In this document: piece by piece, positions 26,283 to 36,700 of the stretch
Position numbering within the stretch: the stretch's first letter is position 1
Layout of the letters: each line of letters begins with the position of its first letter
Source: Hondaea fermentalgiana
Lineage: Eukaryota; Sar; Bigyra; Thraustochytrida; Thraustochytriidae
Direction of reading: 5' to 3'
DNA: 49,106 nucleotides
NCBI GenBank assembly: GCA_014084085.1
Contig: NPFB01000062.1
Coordinates: 14,510-63,615, forward strand
The notes under the pieces: generated by a model
The model's database searches: none
The model's input: the letters and a program-made list of their open reading frames with translations, nothing else
What the model was told of the DNA's origin: nothing
Program-made: the position numbers and the translations under genes

Positions 26283-29200
26283 CTAGCCCTGAGGAAAAGG
26301 GTGCCACCCAACAAGGCTTGCCGCTTCTTCGTGCGTCGTGACAATGGCATTGAGTCCAACCTTGGGACCACGCTTCCACTCGTGATAATTGCGTTCCATT
26401 GCATCCTCTGCTGACGCTTTAGCAACAGGAACAGCTGTGGCGCGAGCCAAGTCTTCTGCACGATGAAGGATGCGCTCAACAAGCTGCTCGCGTCGCGGGC
26501 CCGATTTTGCTGAAATCGGAAAGTCCATCGTTCCATCCGCATAGTGTCGCGCACGATCCATACGGACTGGGGAAAGCCCCTCCTTACGATAACGCGCGTG
26601 ACCAAGCGTGCCGACCCCGCTGCGGCAGAGACGAGCGTCAAAGGGCCGCGACGAGTCGTCACCAGCGCTTGATATCTCTTGAAAGCGAGACTGCAAAACA
26701 GCGACAATCTCGCGAGGAATTGCAAAGGAAGAAAGAGGACAAGCAGCAAGCGCGTGTACCTCCTCGAAGCCAGCGCGGGAAAGTGGTTTTGCAAGAGTGG
26801 AAGCCTCGCTCCTTACGGCACGGTAATGTGCGCGGGCCATTTCACGGCGAGCTGCTTCAGCTTCAGGCGGCAGCTTGGCAAGCTCCCTCGCGAGGTCCTC
26901 AAGACCATATGCTTCAAAACCTTCGGGAGGACCGGTGAGAAGGATATGGATCAAGAGGTCGTGGATCGACGAGTCCAGTTGGGGCGTAGAGACCGCCAAA
27001 AGTTGCGCTTGCTGGGCAAATTGTCGACTTTGCTTCTGCGAAAGACCGTTGTCGTTCGTCGCACAATTTCCATTTCGGGAGTCGTCCTTCTTTGCTTCCT
27101 TTTCCACAGCGCTTTCTCTGTTGTCGTCGTCGTCGTCGTTGTCGTCGTTGGATCTACCGATGTCGGCTGTCCATATTTGAATGTCGCTGCCTTCGAGAGC
27201 TGTTGCCTTGTCTTCGGAAGCATGATTCCAGTCGACCGTTCCTACAGTTGACGCGTAGCTTGCACGACTTGGAGGGCGCGACACATCCGAAAGTGAAGAA
27301 AACGCAGATGCCTGGGTCGATGGTCGGTCCGTAACGTTCGGGGCAAAGGTGACACGCGTGCCGGCCGAGCTTCCCGTCGCCGATGAACTCTGCGTTGACG
27401 GCCGTCGCTCGAGATTGGCGGTTGAAATGCCGTCGGCAATCGGCCCCGCAGTGAATGGCCTGACTTCGACAAACTCGATTGGTAGGCCCATGGGAGCGCG
27501 CCAATCCCATTCGCGCAACGCGCTCGTTCCAGGGCGTAGGGAAGACTCGAAAAGGCCACCGCTTGTCTTAGGTCTCGCCTGACATGCGATCTCTCCGTTT
27601 CCTCCCTGCGCTGTTGGCTGACGCGTATCAGAGGTTTGATCAAATGTGTTACGATCGCTTAGCATTGGACTTGAGCTTTCCTCATAGCAAATCGTCTCTG
27701 CCGAGCTCACAGGACGGCTCGTATCGCTAACTCCAAAATGACCCATCAAGCGTAAATTAAGATCATCTTGGTCTATCTCCAGGATCTGTGCGTAAGTGTC
27801 GTCTTTCATGTCCATTTCCATTTTGAGATGCTGCTGATGAGTTGGCTGAGCCTGATGTTTTCCTCGACGGTAAAGACTTCCTGCGGTCTTTGACCGAGCC
27901 GCGGTTCGTTCGGGCCCGCGAGGAGGAAGCCCGCCTGACTCTGTCTTATGAGCTTGAGACTTTGCGCGGCTCGAATTCGCGCAATGAGGGCCGCTAGCCA
28001 CGGGGGCAGTGCCCGGTGCGCGATGCGAGATTGCCGTGCTAGCACGACAGTTCGGATCGGATGACAACACAAGATGCTGATTAGGTTTGGTCTCCTCAAG
28101 AACTTCACGCCACTTTTCCTGCACAGAAGCTGGTCTCGTGTTGCTGATATTCCGGACGGCGGCGCCAAGAAGACTTCGAATGGTGCTTGCAAGTGCAGGA
28201 GGCACCATATAGTCTGTTTCGAGTCGTTCCGCAACTTGCAAAAGCTCACGACACGTGAGGACATCTCGAGACCGCAGGGCGCTAATAATCGGGGTCGACA
28301 CCTGAAGTGCCTCTTCTTCAGCTGCAATGCGCAAAGTTGCGGGCGCAGAGAGGATAAAGTGCTCCATAATGGCGTCTCGAGATCTGCCAGGCTCACCGAA
28401 CCGAATCTGCCCAATGTACTCGCGCAGTGCAGCCTGAAACACAAGATTGTCAAGGGGAACGTCCATGTGTGGGACCTCGGTTGCACGAAGCTGCGTTGCA
28501 TAGGGTGCAAAGGCGAAATCTTGAGCGGTAAGCTGGTTGTTCGATTGTGAGGGCGCCACCACATCGAGGGCGCTTGGGCCCTTTGCGCTGGTACGCGAAA
28601 TCGGATCCTTGACAACAGCCTTGCGTGATGGAATGGACACCATCTGTGGTACCTCTGGGACAGCGTATGCAGCAGCTTCGGCATCTCGAAGTTTGCCTTG
28701 ATACCGCGGATCCTCGCCCGTTCTTGCATTGATCGCAGCCCTACATTTCCCCAGATGAGAACGCGTGCGCTCGCGTGAGCCTCTTGAGTTAAATTTGCTT
28801 TGCATGGCTTCCTGATACCGCTTCTCTTGACGAGCTTGCATTGGCGTGGGCATATAAGGGGGTCTCTTGCGACGATGTGTCGACGTTCCGCCCACTTTAA
28901 AGCCCATCGGCTTCGATGCCCGACTTATTGATTTCAAGAGTTGCGGTGCCCGAGGCTTGCCTTGACGTCTGGGCCTTGTCCGGGGCAACGAGTTTGAAGG
29001 ATTGGGTCGTCGCTGACTACCACCTGGGCCATAAATTTGAATTGCTTCATCGGTGTTGCGCAGCGCCAGCTTTTGACGCTCCCACTCGCGCCACCGCGCT
29101 TGGACTTCCTGATCACGATGCGCAAGGACTTCCTCGATAAAAGTGGCTGCGTTTTCGAGCTCCATTTTACGAAGCTCAGCCTGCTGGGCCATATGCAGCT

Positions 29201-30602
29201 CGTAGTCTCTATTGACGGCCTGCAAGAATGAATAAAGGTCCCCTCGTGCAATGTAGCGGTTGGCGAGCTCACGAACGCGTGGACCTAACTTGAGCTCGAC
29301 GCGCCGGCAGCGTTTTTGTTCTCTGGCAAGATAACCTCGAACGATTCTCTGGATTGTGACTGCCTGCTGATGTTGCAGGTCAGCCTCTTTGGCGGCGAGT
29401 ACGGCCTGCTTTTGGGCACGCACGATGCTGGCCTGCTTGGAGTCACTCCAGAACCGCTGAATCCTGATTGCAGCCTCGAGACGTGCTTGTTCGGCGCGGA
29501 TACTTTCAATATTGAGCGCTCGAATTCGGCCTTTGTATCCCCGCCAAACGCGCTGTACAAAGATCGCGGCGGCCTCTCGGCGCCGATGGCGCACGAGTGC
29601 CACGTAACGACGCCCTAGCACTCCGCGAAAGACGCGCTGAATAGTAACAGCGGAGCCCGTGTTGTTTTGCTCCACTTTTGCACGCTCTGTTCGTTCTGGC
29701 TCTGTTCGTTTGAGCACACCACGAAGACAACTCTGGATGACATTGGCGGCATGCGTTGTAAGTTCTTGGTCAATTTCCGCAATTTCATCTCGGGCGGCTG
29801 CAGCTTTGGCATCCGCGGCAGCAATCTGGTCGGTATGCGTTGCGACTGCAACATCCAGGGAGACGCGCTGCCACGTCGCATGCTTCACCATAGTGTCAAC
29901 GTGCAGCTTTTCGTCAGGTCCGACGCAGACGGCGCGTTCTCGAAGCTGCTCGAGAGAGGCACGAAGTTCTTCGGCCTCATGCTCGCATGCTGCGACTGTG
30001 GCTCTGAGCTCTCTCCCTCGTTTCTTGTGGCCTGCTCGAAGAAGGAATATATGCGCCAATACTGCCGAGGCAAATGCATTTGATGAATGTTGCTTTTGCG
30101 CGGTACTCACATCTAAATCTCCGCCCTTTCTAGTTTCAGACTCGGTGGATCTGGGGTTTTCATCCTGCACCAGCACAGTTGTTTTGTTCGAATCGACATT
30201 GTCTCCATGGGAATCGGACGTCTTACAAAGCTTGTAGGTTGATGACTTTGAGGATTGCCGTACGAGAAGGGGTGACTGTTTTTGAAAAAAATCCAGCTGT
30301 TCTCGGCGCAACTTGACAATGGCGCGACCGACGCGCACACGAATAATTGCATTCTCATCAAAGGGAGGGTCTCTGCATCGCCTTTTGCCCATGCGTCCTG
30401 TTCGTTGTAAACTGTGTTGGTTGCGCAAGCAATTGTCACATTTGCCGCAATAAGCTAAAGAGTGCTGCATCTTTTCCGGGTTGGCATCGCACGAACATGC
30501 TCTCCCCCTTGGGCAACCACACGCCTGATAATCCCTTTTTTGACGGCGTGAGCGCTCTCCTGGTTGGGCACCTTCGTAGTCGATCGTGAGAGGCCTGAAC
30601 AT
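26283..30602 (-). CDS. IQ-motif (calmodulin-binding) protein with Cys-rich N-terminus (1439 aa)
   Basis: Large protein of unrecognised subfamily, probably calmodulin-binding and cytoskeletal. The first in-frame ATG is at 30602 (an upstream TTG extends the ORF by six codons). Residues about 28-60 hold a Cys cluster (CGC, CSC, CGKC, DNC), a possible zinc-binding site. A charged coiled-coil-like segment leads to about five IQ motifs at about 285-432; clear copies are IQRVFRGVLGRR, VQRVWRGYKGR and IQRIVRGYLAREQKR, and two are weaker. A long charged helix follows (RDQEVQARWREWERQKLALR). The middle and C-terminal parts are mostly low complexity, with an Asp/Asn run near 27130. A conserved-looking C-terminal block contains AMERNYHEWKRGPKVG. 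Nearness to an axonemal dynein gene hints at a ciliary role but does not show it. Confidence 0.82.
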   Translation of the reverse strand: MFRPLTIDYEGAQPGERSRRQKRDYQACGCPRGRACSCDANPEKMQHSLAYCGKCDNCLRNQHSLQRTGRMGKRRCRDPPFDENAIIRVRVGRAIVKLRREQLDFFQKQSPLLVRQSSKSSTYKLCKTSDSHGDNVDSNKTTVLVQDENPRSTESETRKGGDLDVSTAQKQHSSNAFASAVLAHIFLLRAGHKKRGRELRATVAACEHEAEELRASLEQLRERAVCVGPDEKLHVDTMVKHATWQRVSLDVAVATHTDQIAAADAKAAAARDEIAEIDQELTTHAANVIQSCLRGVLKRTEPERTERAKVEQNNTGSAVTIQRVFRGVLGRRYVALVRHRRREAAAIFVQRVWRGYKGRIRALNIESIRAEQARLEAAIRIQRFWSDSKQASIVRAQKQAVLAAKEADLQHQQAVTIQRIVRGYLAREQKRCRRVELKLGPRVRELANRYIARGDLYSFLQAVNRDYELHMAQQAELRKMELENAATFIEEVLAHRDQEVQARWREWERQKLALRNTDEAIQIYGPGGSQRRPNPSNSLPRTRPRRQGKPRAPQLLKSISRASKPMGFKVGGTSTHRRKRPPYMPTPMQARQEKRYQEAMQSKFNSRGSRERTRSHLGKCRAAINARTGEDPRYQGKLRDAEAAAYAVPEVPQMVSIPSRKAVVKDPISRTSAKGPSALDVVAPSQSNNQLTAQDFAFAPYATQLRATEVPHMDVPLDNLVFQAALREYIGQIRFGEPGRSRDAIMEHFILSAPATLRIAAEEEALQVSTPIISALRSRDVLTCRELLQVAERLETDYMVPPALASTIRSLLGAAVRNISNTRPASVQEKWREVLEETKPNQHLVLSSDPNCRASTAISHRAPGTAPVASGPHCANSSRAKSQAHKTESGGLPPRGPERTAARSKTAGSLYRRGKHQAQPTHQQHLKMEMDMKDDTYAQILEIDQDDLNLRLMGHFGVSDTSRPVSSAETICYEESSSPMLSDRNTFDQTSDTRQPTAQGGNGEIACQARPKTSGGLFESSLRPGTSALREWDWRAPMGLPIEFVEVRPFTAGPIADGISTANLERRPSTQSSSATGSSAGTRVTFAPNVTDRPSTQASAFSSLSDVSRPPSRASYASTVGTVDWNHASEDKATALEGSDIQIWTADIGRSNDDNDDDDDNRESAVEKEAKKDDSRNGNCATNDNGLSQKQSRQFAQQAQLLAVSTPQLDSSIHDLLIHILLTGPPEGFEAYGLEDLARELAKLPPEAEAARREMARAHYRAVRSEASTLAKPLSRAGFEEVHALAACPLSSFAIPREIVAVLQSRFQEISSAGDDSSRPFDARLCRSGVGTLGHARYRKEGLSPVRMDRARHYADGTMDFPISAKSGPRREQLVERILHRAEDLARATAVPVAKASAEDAMERNYHEWKRGPKVGLNAIVTTHEEAASLVGWHPFPQG

Positions 30603-31280
30603 CGTTTGCACGCAACGCAATCCTTATTTGCACTTGGCGGCCTCGGTGTGCGGTATTATAAAAGTCACGATCTCCAGGGCGGCGGGTGGCGGACGGCGCC
30701 TTATCCGCCGCCGGCAAGCTATTGCTTCAATCGATTGGCTCGCCGGCCGCCCGTACGGCCGGCCGCCTTCTCGGCCTTGCCCGCGTTCACCAGAAGAAGA
30801 AGAAGAAGAAGAAGAAGAAGAAGCCAGGCAGCGATAGAATTCTCTTACTCCTTTCTATCTCGCCGGTGAGAACATGCCTACGTAATGCTAATTAGCTGCA
30901 AGCCGCGCATGCGTTCCTTCCTCTTTGAATGCCGCTGGCCTCCGATGCTGTGAATCGATGGTTCAATGGATGATCGCCTGGGACGACGATCCCCGCTGCT
31001 TATCACTGGCAGTATTCAAAAGAAGGATCGATCCGTTAAGAGTTATCGTGCACGAAGTGCAACGATAAGACTCTCTCAATGTCAAGATTGTCCGATGATG
31101 ACGGTCAAGATGACCACCAACCCACTTGGTCAGTTCACAGCAGGCCTGACATCAAGTCAAGGAACTCACTTCTGTCAACGGAGAAGCTGGAGAAGTAGGA
31201 GGAGGAGAAATAAAAAGGAAAAGCCGAGTTATAGTTATACCTGTTACAGTGATGATTTCAAACTTCCAACGTTAGGACTA
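30603..31280. promoter_or_regulatory. Spacer upstream of the IQ gene, downstream of the insertase gene
   Basis: 678 bases between same-strand genes. It contains the probable promoter of the IQ gene, with a TATTATAAAAG word at about 30653-30663 whose complement does not give a clear TATA box. A GAA microsatellite lies at 30792-30823. The rest has no gene-like ORF; the part next to 31281 is the 3' side of the insertase gene. Confidence 0.4.
30792..30823. repeat. (GAA)n trinucleotide microsatellite
   Basis: About ten perfect AGA/GAA units, about 190 bases upstream of the IQ gene start. Confidence 0.95.
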
Positions 31281-32663
31281 CTATAACGGAGAAGAAGAAG
31301 ATGATGACGACGACGAAGACGAAGGCGAAGAGGAAGAGGAAGAGGAAGGGGAAGAAGAAGAAGAAGATGATGATGGTGGAGCGGAGTTTGCGTCTGATGT
31401 TGCTGTCTGCGAAGCAGCGGATGACGAACGAAACTCATTCTGGCCACTAACACCTGCGTCTTGGGATCGCGACGCACCAGACGCAGATGAGGTTGGGCGA
31501 TGCTTCGAAACGACAGCCGACTTGGGCACCTGCTGAACAATTGGTGTAGCGTTGAGACGAGGAGGATCGGTAAGTCCGAGTGCCGCGCGTACAGAAGGAA
31601 GCTTGAGAAGAGTGTTTTGGCAGAATCCAAAGGCCGAAGATGGGATCCAGTACATGAAGATTCCGCTTGGAAGTTGCGCAATAAAGGGGAAACCAAATAC
31701 TAGCATCGCCTGTAAAACCTCACGCACAACGTCACCGGCAGTCACGGAGACAGGCTGGCCAGGAACTTGCACGGTGCGCCCAAACGACCGTTCAAGGGTC
31801 GTATAGGACAGTGAAACCGCAACAAGGGGCAGAAGCATTGTGGTATCCTTTGCACTCAAATCCATAAACCACAGTGCACCTTGGTCAGACAGGTCAAGAG
31901 CTCCGTGCATCACCAGATGCCGTGTGGCGTACACAAAGGTCAGCAGTGTAGCTATCTGCGTTAATGGCACGGCAAAGAGTGCGATTGGCTTCACGTTGAA
32001 CTTGCGAAAAATGGCCCGCACGCCCTGGACGTAGAGCTGAGCAAGCCTCACGCGATTTGCCCCTGGCTCCTGCAGCTCCTTCGTGAACAACTTGCCAAGA
32101 TGCTGCATATGGCCCGCGACGGGGCCACCGAGCATTCGACGGGTTGTTTTCATTTGCCAAATCGTAACGGGAACCAAACTTGTTCGCAGGAAGAGAGACC
32201 CCGAAACGATCGTCAGCCACCATGGTCCCCCAAGAAGGCCATGCAACCCAAACAATCCAGCCTGGGCCACTTGCAGCGGAGGCGAAACTGATGACACGGG
32301 TCCACTGGCCGCGGCCAGCACCGAGCCCTTGTCCGTGTCTGTAGAAGGTCCGGAAGTGTTCACTGCACTTGCGCTCCCCGCGCTATGCTGCATGGCACTC
32401 ACGAAGCTAGCTAGACCATTCTGCAAAGGCTGTGCCATTTTTTGAGTCTTGACAGGGTGTCTTGGATCAGCGAGTGTTCCACTTTCTGCTCCAGAATCAT
32501 CATTCCGAAACGATGCAGAAAAGGGTCGCACGCCTTGATGCAGGATTCTCCATTCCGAGGTGGCGCCTGGCCTCAGCGCTGGTGCAAGAAGGCTTCCCCT
32601 CCTTCTCGCGCTGGCCGACGTCTTCCGCAGGGTCTGACGCAAGCTCGCCAGGTGCGTCTGCAT
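31281..32663 (-). CDS. OXA1/COX18-like mitochondrial membrane insertase (460 aa)
   Basis: YidC/Oxa1/Alb3-family insertase expected in the mitochondrial inner membrane, inserting proteins from the matrix side. The ATG at 32663 gives an Arg/Ser-rich N-terminus typical of a mitochondrial presequence; the ORF stays open to a GTG at 32714, but that extension is repeat-coded. Family features by residue: first core helix about 140-170 (GGPWWLTIVSGSLFLRTSLVPV), a charged loop with an Arg-rich segment, hydrophobic segments about 225-250, about 270-290 and about 317-350, and the signature IFMYWIPSSAFGFCQ near 335-350. The tail after about 373 is not the basic coiled coil typical of OXA1 but low complexity, ending in Ser runs. 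COX18/OXA2 or a plastid Alb3 are alternatives; the presequence and lack of plastid signals favour mitochondria. Confidence 0.88.
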   Translation of the reverse strand: MQTHLASLRQTLRKTSASARRRGSLLAPALRPGATSEWRILHQGVRPFSASFRNDDSGAESGTLADPRHPVKTQKMAQPLQNGLASFVSAMQHSAGSASAVNTSGPSTDTDKGSVLAAASGPVSSVSPPLQVAQAGLFGLHGLLGGPWWLTIVSGSLFLRTSLVPVTIWQMKTTRRMLGGPVAGHMQHLGKLFTKELQEPGANRVRLAQLYVQGVRAIFRKFNVKPIALFAVPLTQIATLLTFVYATRHLVMHGALDLSDQGALWFMDLSAKDTTMLLPLVAVSLSYTTLERSFGRTVQVPGQPVSVTAGDVVREVLQAMLVFGFPFIAQLPSGIFMYWIPSSAFGFCQNTLLKLPSVRAALGLTDPPRLNATPIVQQVPKSAVVSKHRPTSSASGASRSQDAGVSGQNEFRSSSAASQTATSDANSAPPSSSSSSSSPSSSSSSSPSSSSSSSSSSSPL

Positions 32664-32682
32664 CCTCGCTCGTCTCCAGCTC

Positions 32683-32736
32683 GGCCCTCTCTGCGCACGG
32701 CCCTCTCTGCGCACGGCCCTCTCTGCGCACGGCCCT
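32683..32736. repeat. 16-bp tandem repeat, 3.4 copies, upstream of the insertase ATG
   Basis: GGCCCTCTCTGCGCAC repeated perfectly three times (32683-32730) plus six bases, starting 20 bases upstream of the ATG at 32663. Confidence 0.95.
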
Positions 32737-32967
32737 TGCCCTCTACGTCCTCGACGCGCGGGTCCTCCTTGCGCGCAGCCGCGACGAGCCGAGTTGAGCT
32801 CGGGCTGGCTGGGCTTGCTCGCGCCACCTGGCGCCGCGACCAGCTGCAGCGCCTCCCAATCTCGACTCTATCGCCTTGCCTCGCCTTGCCCGGCCTCGCG
32901 ATCGCAGGTGCCGCGCCCGCCCTCGCGCGCAGCTCCGCTCGCCCCGCGCACGCCGCGCACCGCGCGC

Positions 32968-32992
32968 GAGAGAGAGAGAGAGTATTGCCGCC
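32968..32992. repeat. (GA)n run
   Basis: CG-rich lead-in followed by about eight GA units in the insertase/dynein divergent spacer. Confidence 0.85.
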
Positions 32993-33712
32993 GCCGCGAG
33001 CGGAAAGCGCAATGTCGATGTCATGATCGTCAACGCGCAGCGCAGCGGCGGCGGCCGGAGGGAGAGGGAGGGAGGGGGAGGGACTCCCAGCGGCCGTCCC
33101 GCGCAAACCTAACCGGGCCGGTCAGGGTCGGCGCGGGGTGTGCGCAGGACATGCATCCGTTGATTCCTCCGTGCGCGGTGCGGGCCTGGGCCGAGGCGAG
33201 CGAGGGCGAGCACGCAGGGCGGGCGAGCAGAGCAGGCACGCCGTGTGCGTGAGAGAGTGAGCGGGAGCGGGGAAGCGAGAACAGCTCTGAGGGTTTTTGC
33301 TGCTGTTGTTGCTGCGACTCCTGCGCAAGGCCGGCACGCACCTACGGACTTGGTGCATGAAACAAGACCTCCCAATTTGGTGAGTGCAAAACAAACGGAG
33401 CCGAGCCGAGGCGGCGTCGGCGTCGGCGACGACGGCGGCGGCGGTAGCGGTGGTGGCAGCTGTAGCGCCGAAGCAGAGGCTGCAACCTCGCCGACGACTG
33501 CGCGAGCAAGAAGTGCTTCGCAGAAGCAGCCGCTGCGGACACGGTTTTTGCTTGACGAGAGGCAAAGAAAGGACAACGGCACTTGCGAGACGACGACGGC
33601 CACGACCTTGGCCATTGCGACGGTGATACTTAGACCTGTGCACAGGACCAAGTCGTCCGTCGTCGCCTTGAGCAGCGGCAAAGAAGCAATACAAGCGACT
33701 ACCTGACTCACC

Positions 33713-36700
33713 ATGCTCCACGGGAACGGGTCCGAGCGTGACGAAAAAATTCGTCGCGCGCGGTCAAATGCCGAGCTGCAGAGCACGCAAGAACGACTGA
33801 CAGGGTCGACCTCCATGACCTCGCTGCCTGTACTCGGCGAAGACGGCAGCATGAGTCCTCCGCAGCATGCAAAAAGAAGTGGCGCCTCGTCCAGAAAGAA
33901 AAAGAGGCTCCAGCATGGTAAAGCCGGAAGCGATTCCGAAAAAGGTCTCGAAGGCATCCGAGAAGACGACATGCTCGACCACAACAACATTCCTCGAAGG
34001 TGGAAAGCGAGATATAGTAATCAAGAGTCCCGAGCACGACCCTTGGCACGGGGCGAAGAGGAAATCCGGCCCTTTCCCTCAGAGTTGCGCAAACATCGCT
34101 CGCTCCGGGACGAGCGCGCCGCGGAGGAGTCCAAAACACGCCAGGCGATCGAAGAGCGCCGACGCCATGAAGAGGAGCTCGAGAAACGCGGACTCGAGGA
34201 CGAGGATTTCCTTCGTCTCGATCAGAGCAAGGTGCCCCTCGAGCTTTTCGACAACTCAGACTTTGAAAAGTTCTCGCCCCAGGAGTGGCTTGAGCGTTGT
34301 ACTTCAGGGCGTTCCCGGCTGTACATGGATGGTGAGTGGACATGGGCGCCGTGTGACATTCTATCCTACGATCCAGCACGGTTGCAGTACGAAATTGTAT
34401 TTCGCTGCAACGGCAAATCGAAATGGGTCAAGCGCCTCAACCTCATCTTCGACGCCGAGCACGAACCCACCTTTTGGGAACGACTTCAGACCTGCACTGA
34501 TCTTCGCGAACTCTCCAAGGCAATGGTGCGACTCGAATACTTTGCGTCGCGTCAAGATGCCGAGGAAATTGCACCTCTCTCAGAACCTGTGTGGGAACAA
34601 ATCTATCATCTTGCAACGGCGCGTCTTGAACGCCAGCAGCACGAGATTGACCTGCCCCATACCTATGAACAGGCGAAATTGGCCCTCACGCGAGGTCTTG
34701 TCGAAGATGTGGACCTCCTCTACGTTAGCACAATGCAAAAGATCATTCTGCGCGAAGTCTCTCGTCGCGACGAAGAGACGCGGCAGCGCATGCAGGAACT
34801 CAAGCTCCCGCCCTTTCCGGCTCGACAACCTGCTCCACGATATGGAAAGCTGCAGCTTCCTCCAGAGACTACCGACTACACAAACGCTCACGATGTCATC
34901 AGCCATGCGCACTGGTCGGGAACCAGCGGCATGGCTGTCACCGTCTCGTGGCTCGAGGATACGTGGCGCGACGAGTTTGGTCGAGCTCTCATGATTGACA
35001 CAAGCTTGGCGGACCCAGCATCCAAGAACGCTTTCTCCTTGACCGATTTTGTGGACCGTCAGGTCGAGCACTGCAGCCATCTGGCGCTCCGGCTGCAGAG
35101 AAATTGGTGGCAGGGCGTCGCAAACAATATGCTCGACAACCTCGCCAGCGACTACAATTTCTACGAAAACGATCTCGAGGTCATTCGAACATCTGACACG
35201 GCCAAAGTGCTCCTTCGCTTTCAGATCCAGATGGCCTTTCAGCTCCAAGAACTGGTCCTACGCTCGCTGCATGAGTGGTCGCGAATCTTCAACTCCGCGT
35301 CCAAGAATCCTGCGCTGCGCGACACAGCTGCGTTCTTGCGTGTTGAACTGCACGAGGTTGACGAGGCCATCACGGTTACGCCTTCTTTTGATGAAGTTGC
35401 TGACGCCGCACAAGCAGTCGTGGACAAGGTCATTGCAGCCGTTCGCGGTCTCAATACCGTGGATCATGAGCTTCTCTCATTGCACGAGCTCACACCCAAG
35501 CCACTACTCTACATTGACGATCCCGTTCGCGTCAACGAGTCTGAGAGCCCCATGGTCGCCAAGGTCAATGCGTGCCTGAAAAAGGTCCGTGGGGAAGTCG
35601 CTGCGTTCCTGCGCGCAGATTTTGACACCACGCTTCGCATCGCAGCCTCGTACGATCGTTATCTGCAGCTCTTGCGCGAAGACCCCGAGACTCATGTCGA
35701 GGCTTTTGCGCAGCCCAAGCTCGTCTCCAAGAAGGAGCTCAAGGCCCAGCAGCTCGCCGCCGAAGCAGCGGCCGCTGCCGCAGAGGAAGAAGGCGGCGAC
35801 GCAGAGAACGGCGACGAGGCCAGCGGCAGTGCGCCGTCAGACAAAGCAAACAACGACGGACCCAAAACCTCGGGCGGGGACGACGATGGAGACGACGAAG
35901 ACGAAGAGGGCGAAGAGGAGGAAGAGGCTGAAGAGGAGGAGGAAAGCGACGAGCTCGTAGAGGTTCCTATCTCACGCGAAGAGTTCCGAGCCGAAATCGC
36001 CAAATTCCATGAAGCCATGCACGCCGTCATGGTGGAAACCTACCACGAGGAGGTCTGCGGATCCTTTTTGCTTCAGACGGTCTCCATCAAGGAGGAGATT
36101 GCAGCGCGCGCCAAGGAGCAGATCGACGCATTTGCAGACTACCTCCTCGAGATCCAAAACGATCGTGCCGAGGCCCTCACGGAAGAGTACGAGCGTATTC
36201 TCCAGCGCATCGCCACCAAGCCCAAGAATGAAATCGAGCTCGTCGATCTCGAAGAGTTCATCGAGGACGCAAAGGTGCGGATGGAAGGTCTGGCAGATGC
36301 TGTCGCCGACGTACATAGCTGGAACGAAATGCTTGAGGAGTTTGGATGCCAAATTCCTGCCGAGGCCTTTCAGCTTTCGTGGAGTCTCAAATTGTGGCCG
36401 AATCGTATTCTGGCCGCCCAAGCCGCCACAATGCGTGCGCTCGAGGTGGACAAGGTCGCTATGATTGAAACGCTCGCTCGTGAAAAGGAGGAGTTCGACC
36501 GCGCTCTCGACCAGTACACCCTCGAGGTGGAAGCATTTGAAAAGCATGACGACTACGAGAAGCTCCACGATATTGTCTCCGAGGCGTACTCGATTGAGGA
36601 GAAATTGAACCAAGCTGCTGAGCAGATTGCCAACTTTAATCTTCGTGACCGCGCATTTGGGTTCGACACGGGTGACTACCCGACGCTAGACCTTTGCAAA

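Larger units (their letters stand above)
32664..33712. promoter_or_regulatory. Divergent spacer between insertase and dynein genes
   Basis: 1,049 bases between divergent start codons, presumably containing both promoters. Very GC-rich. Contains a 16-base tandem repeat (32683-32736), a GA run at 32968-32992 and a GGGA-rich tract about 33058-33086. Many ORFs overlap on both strands without recognisable products. Confidence 0.5.
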
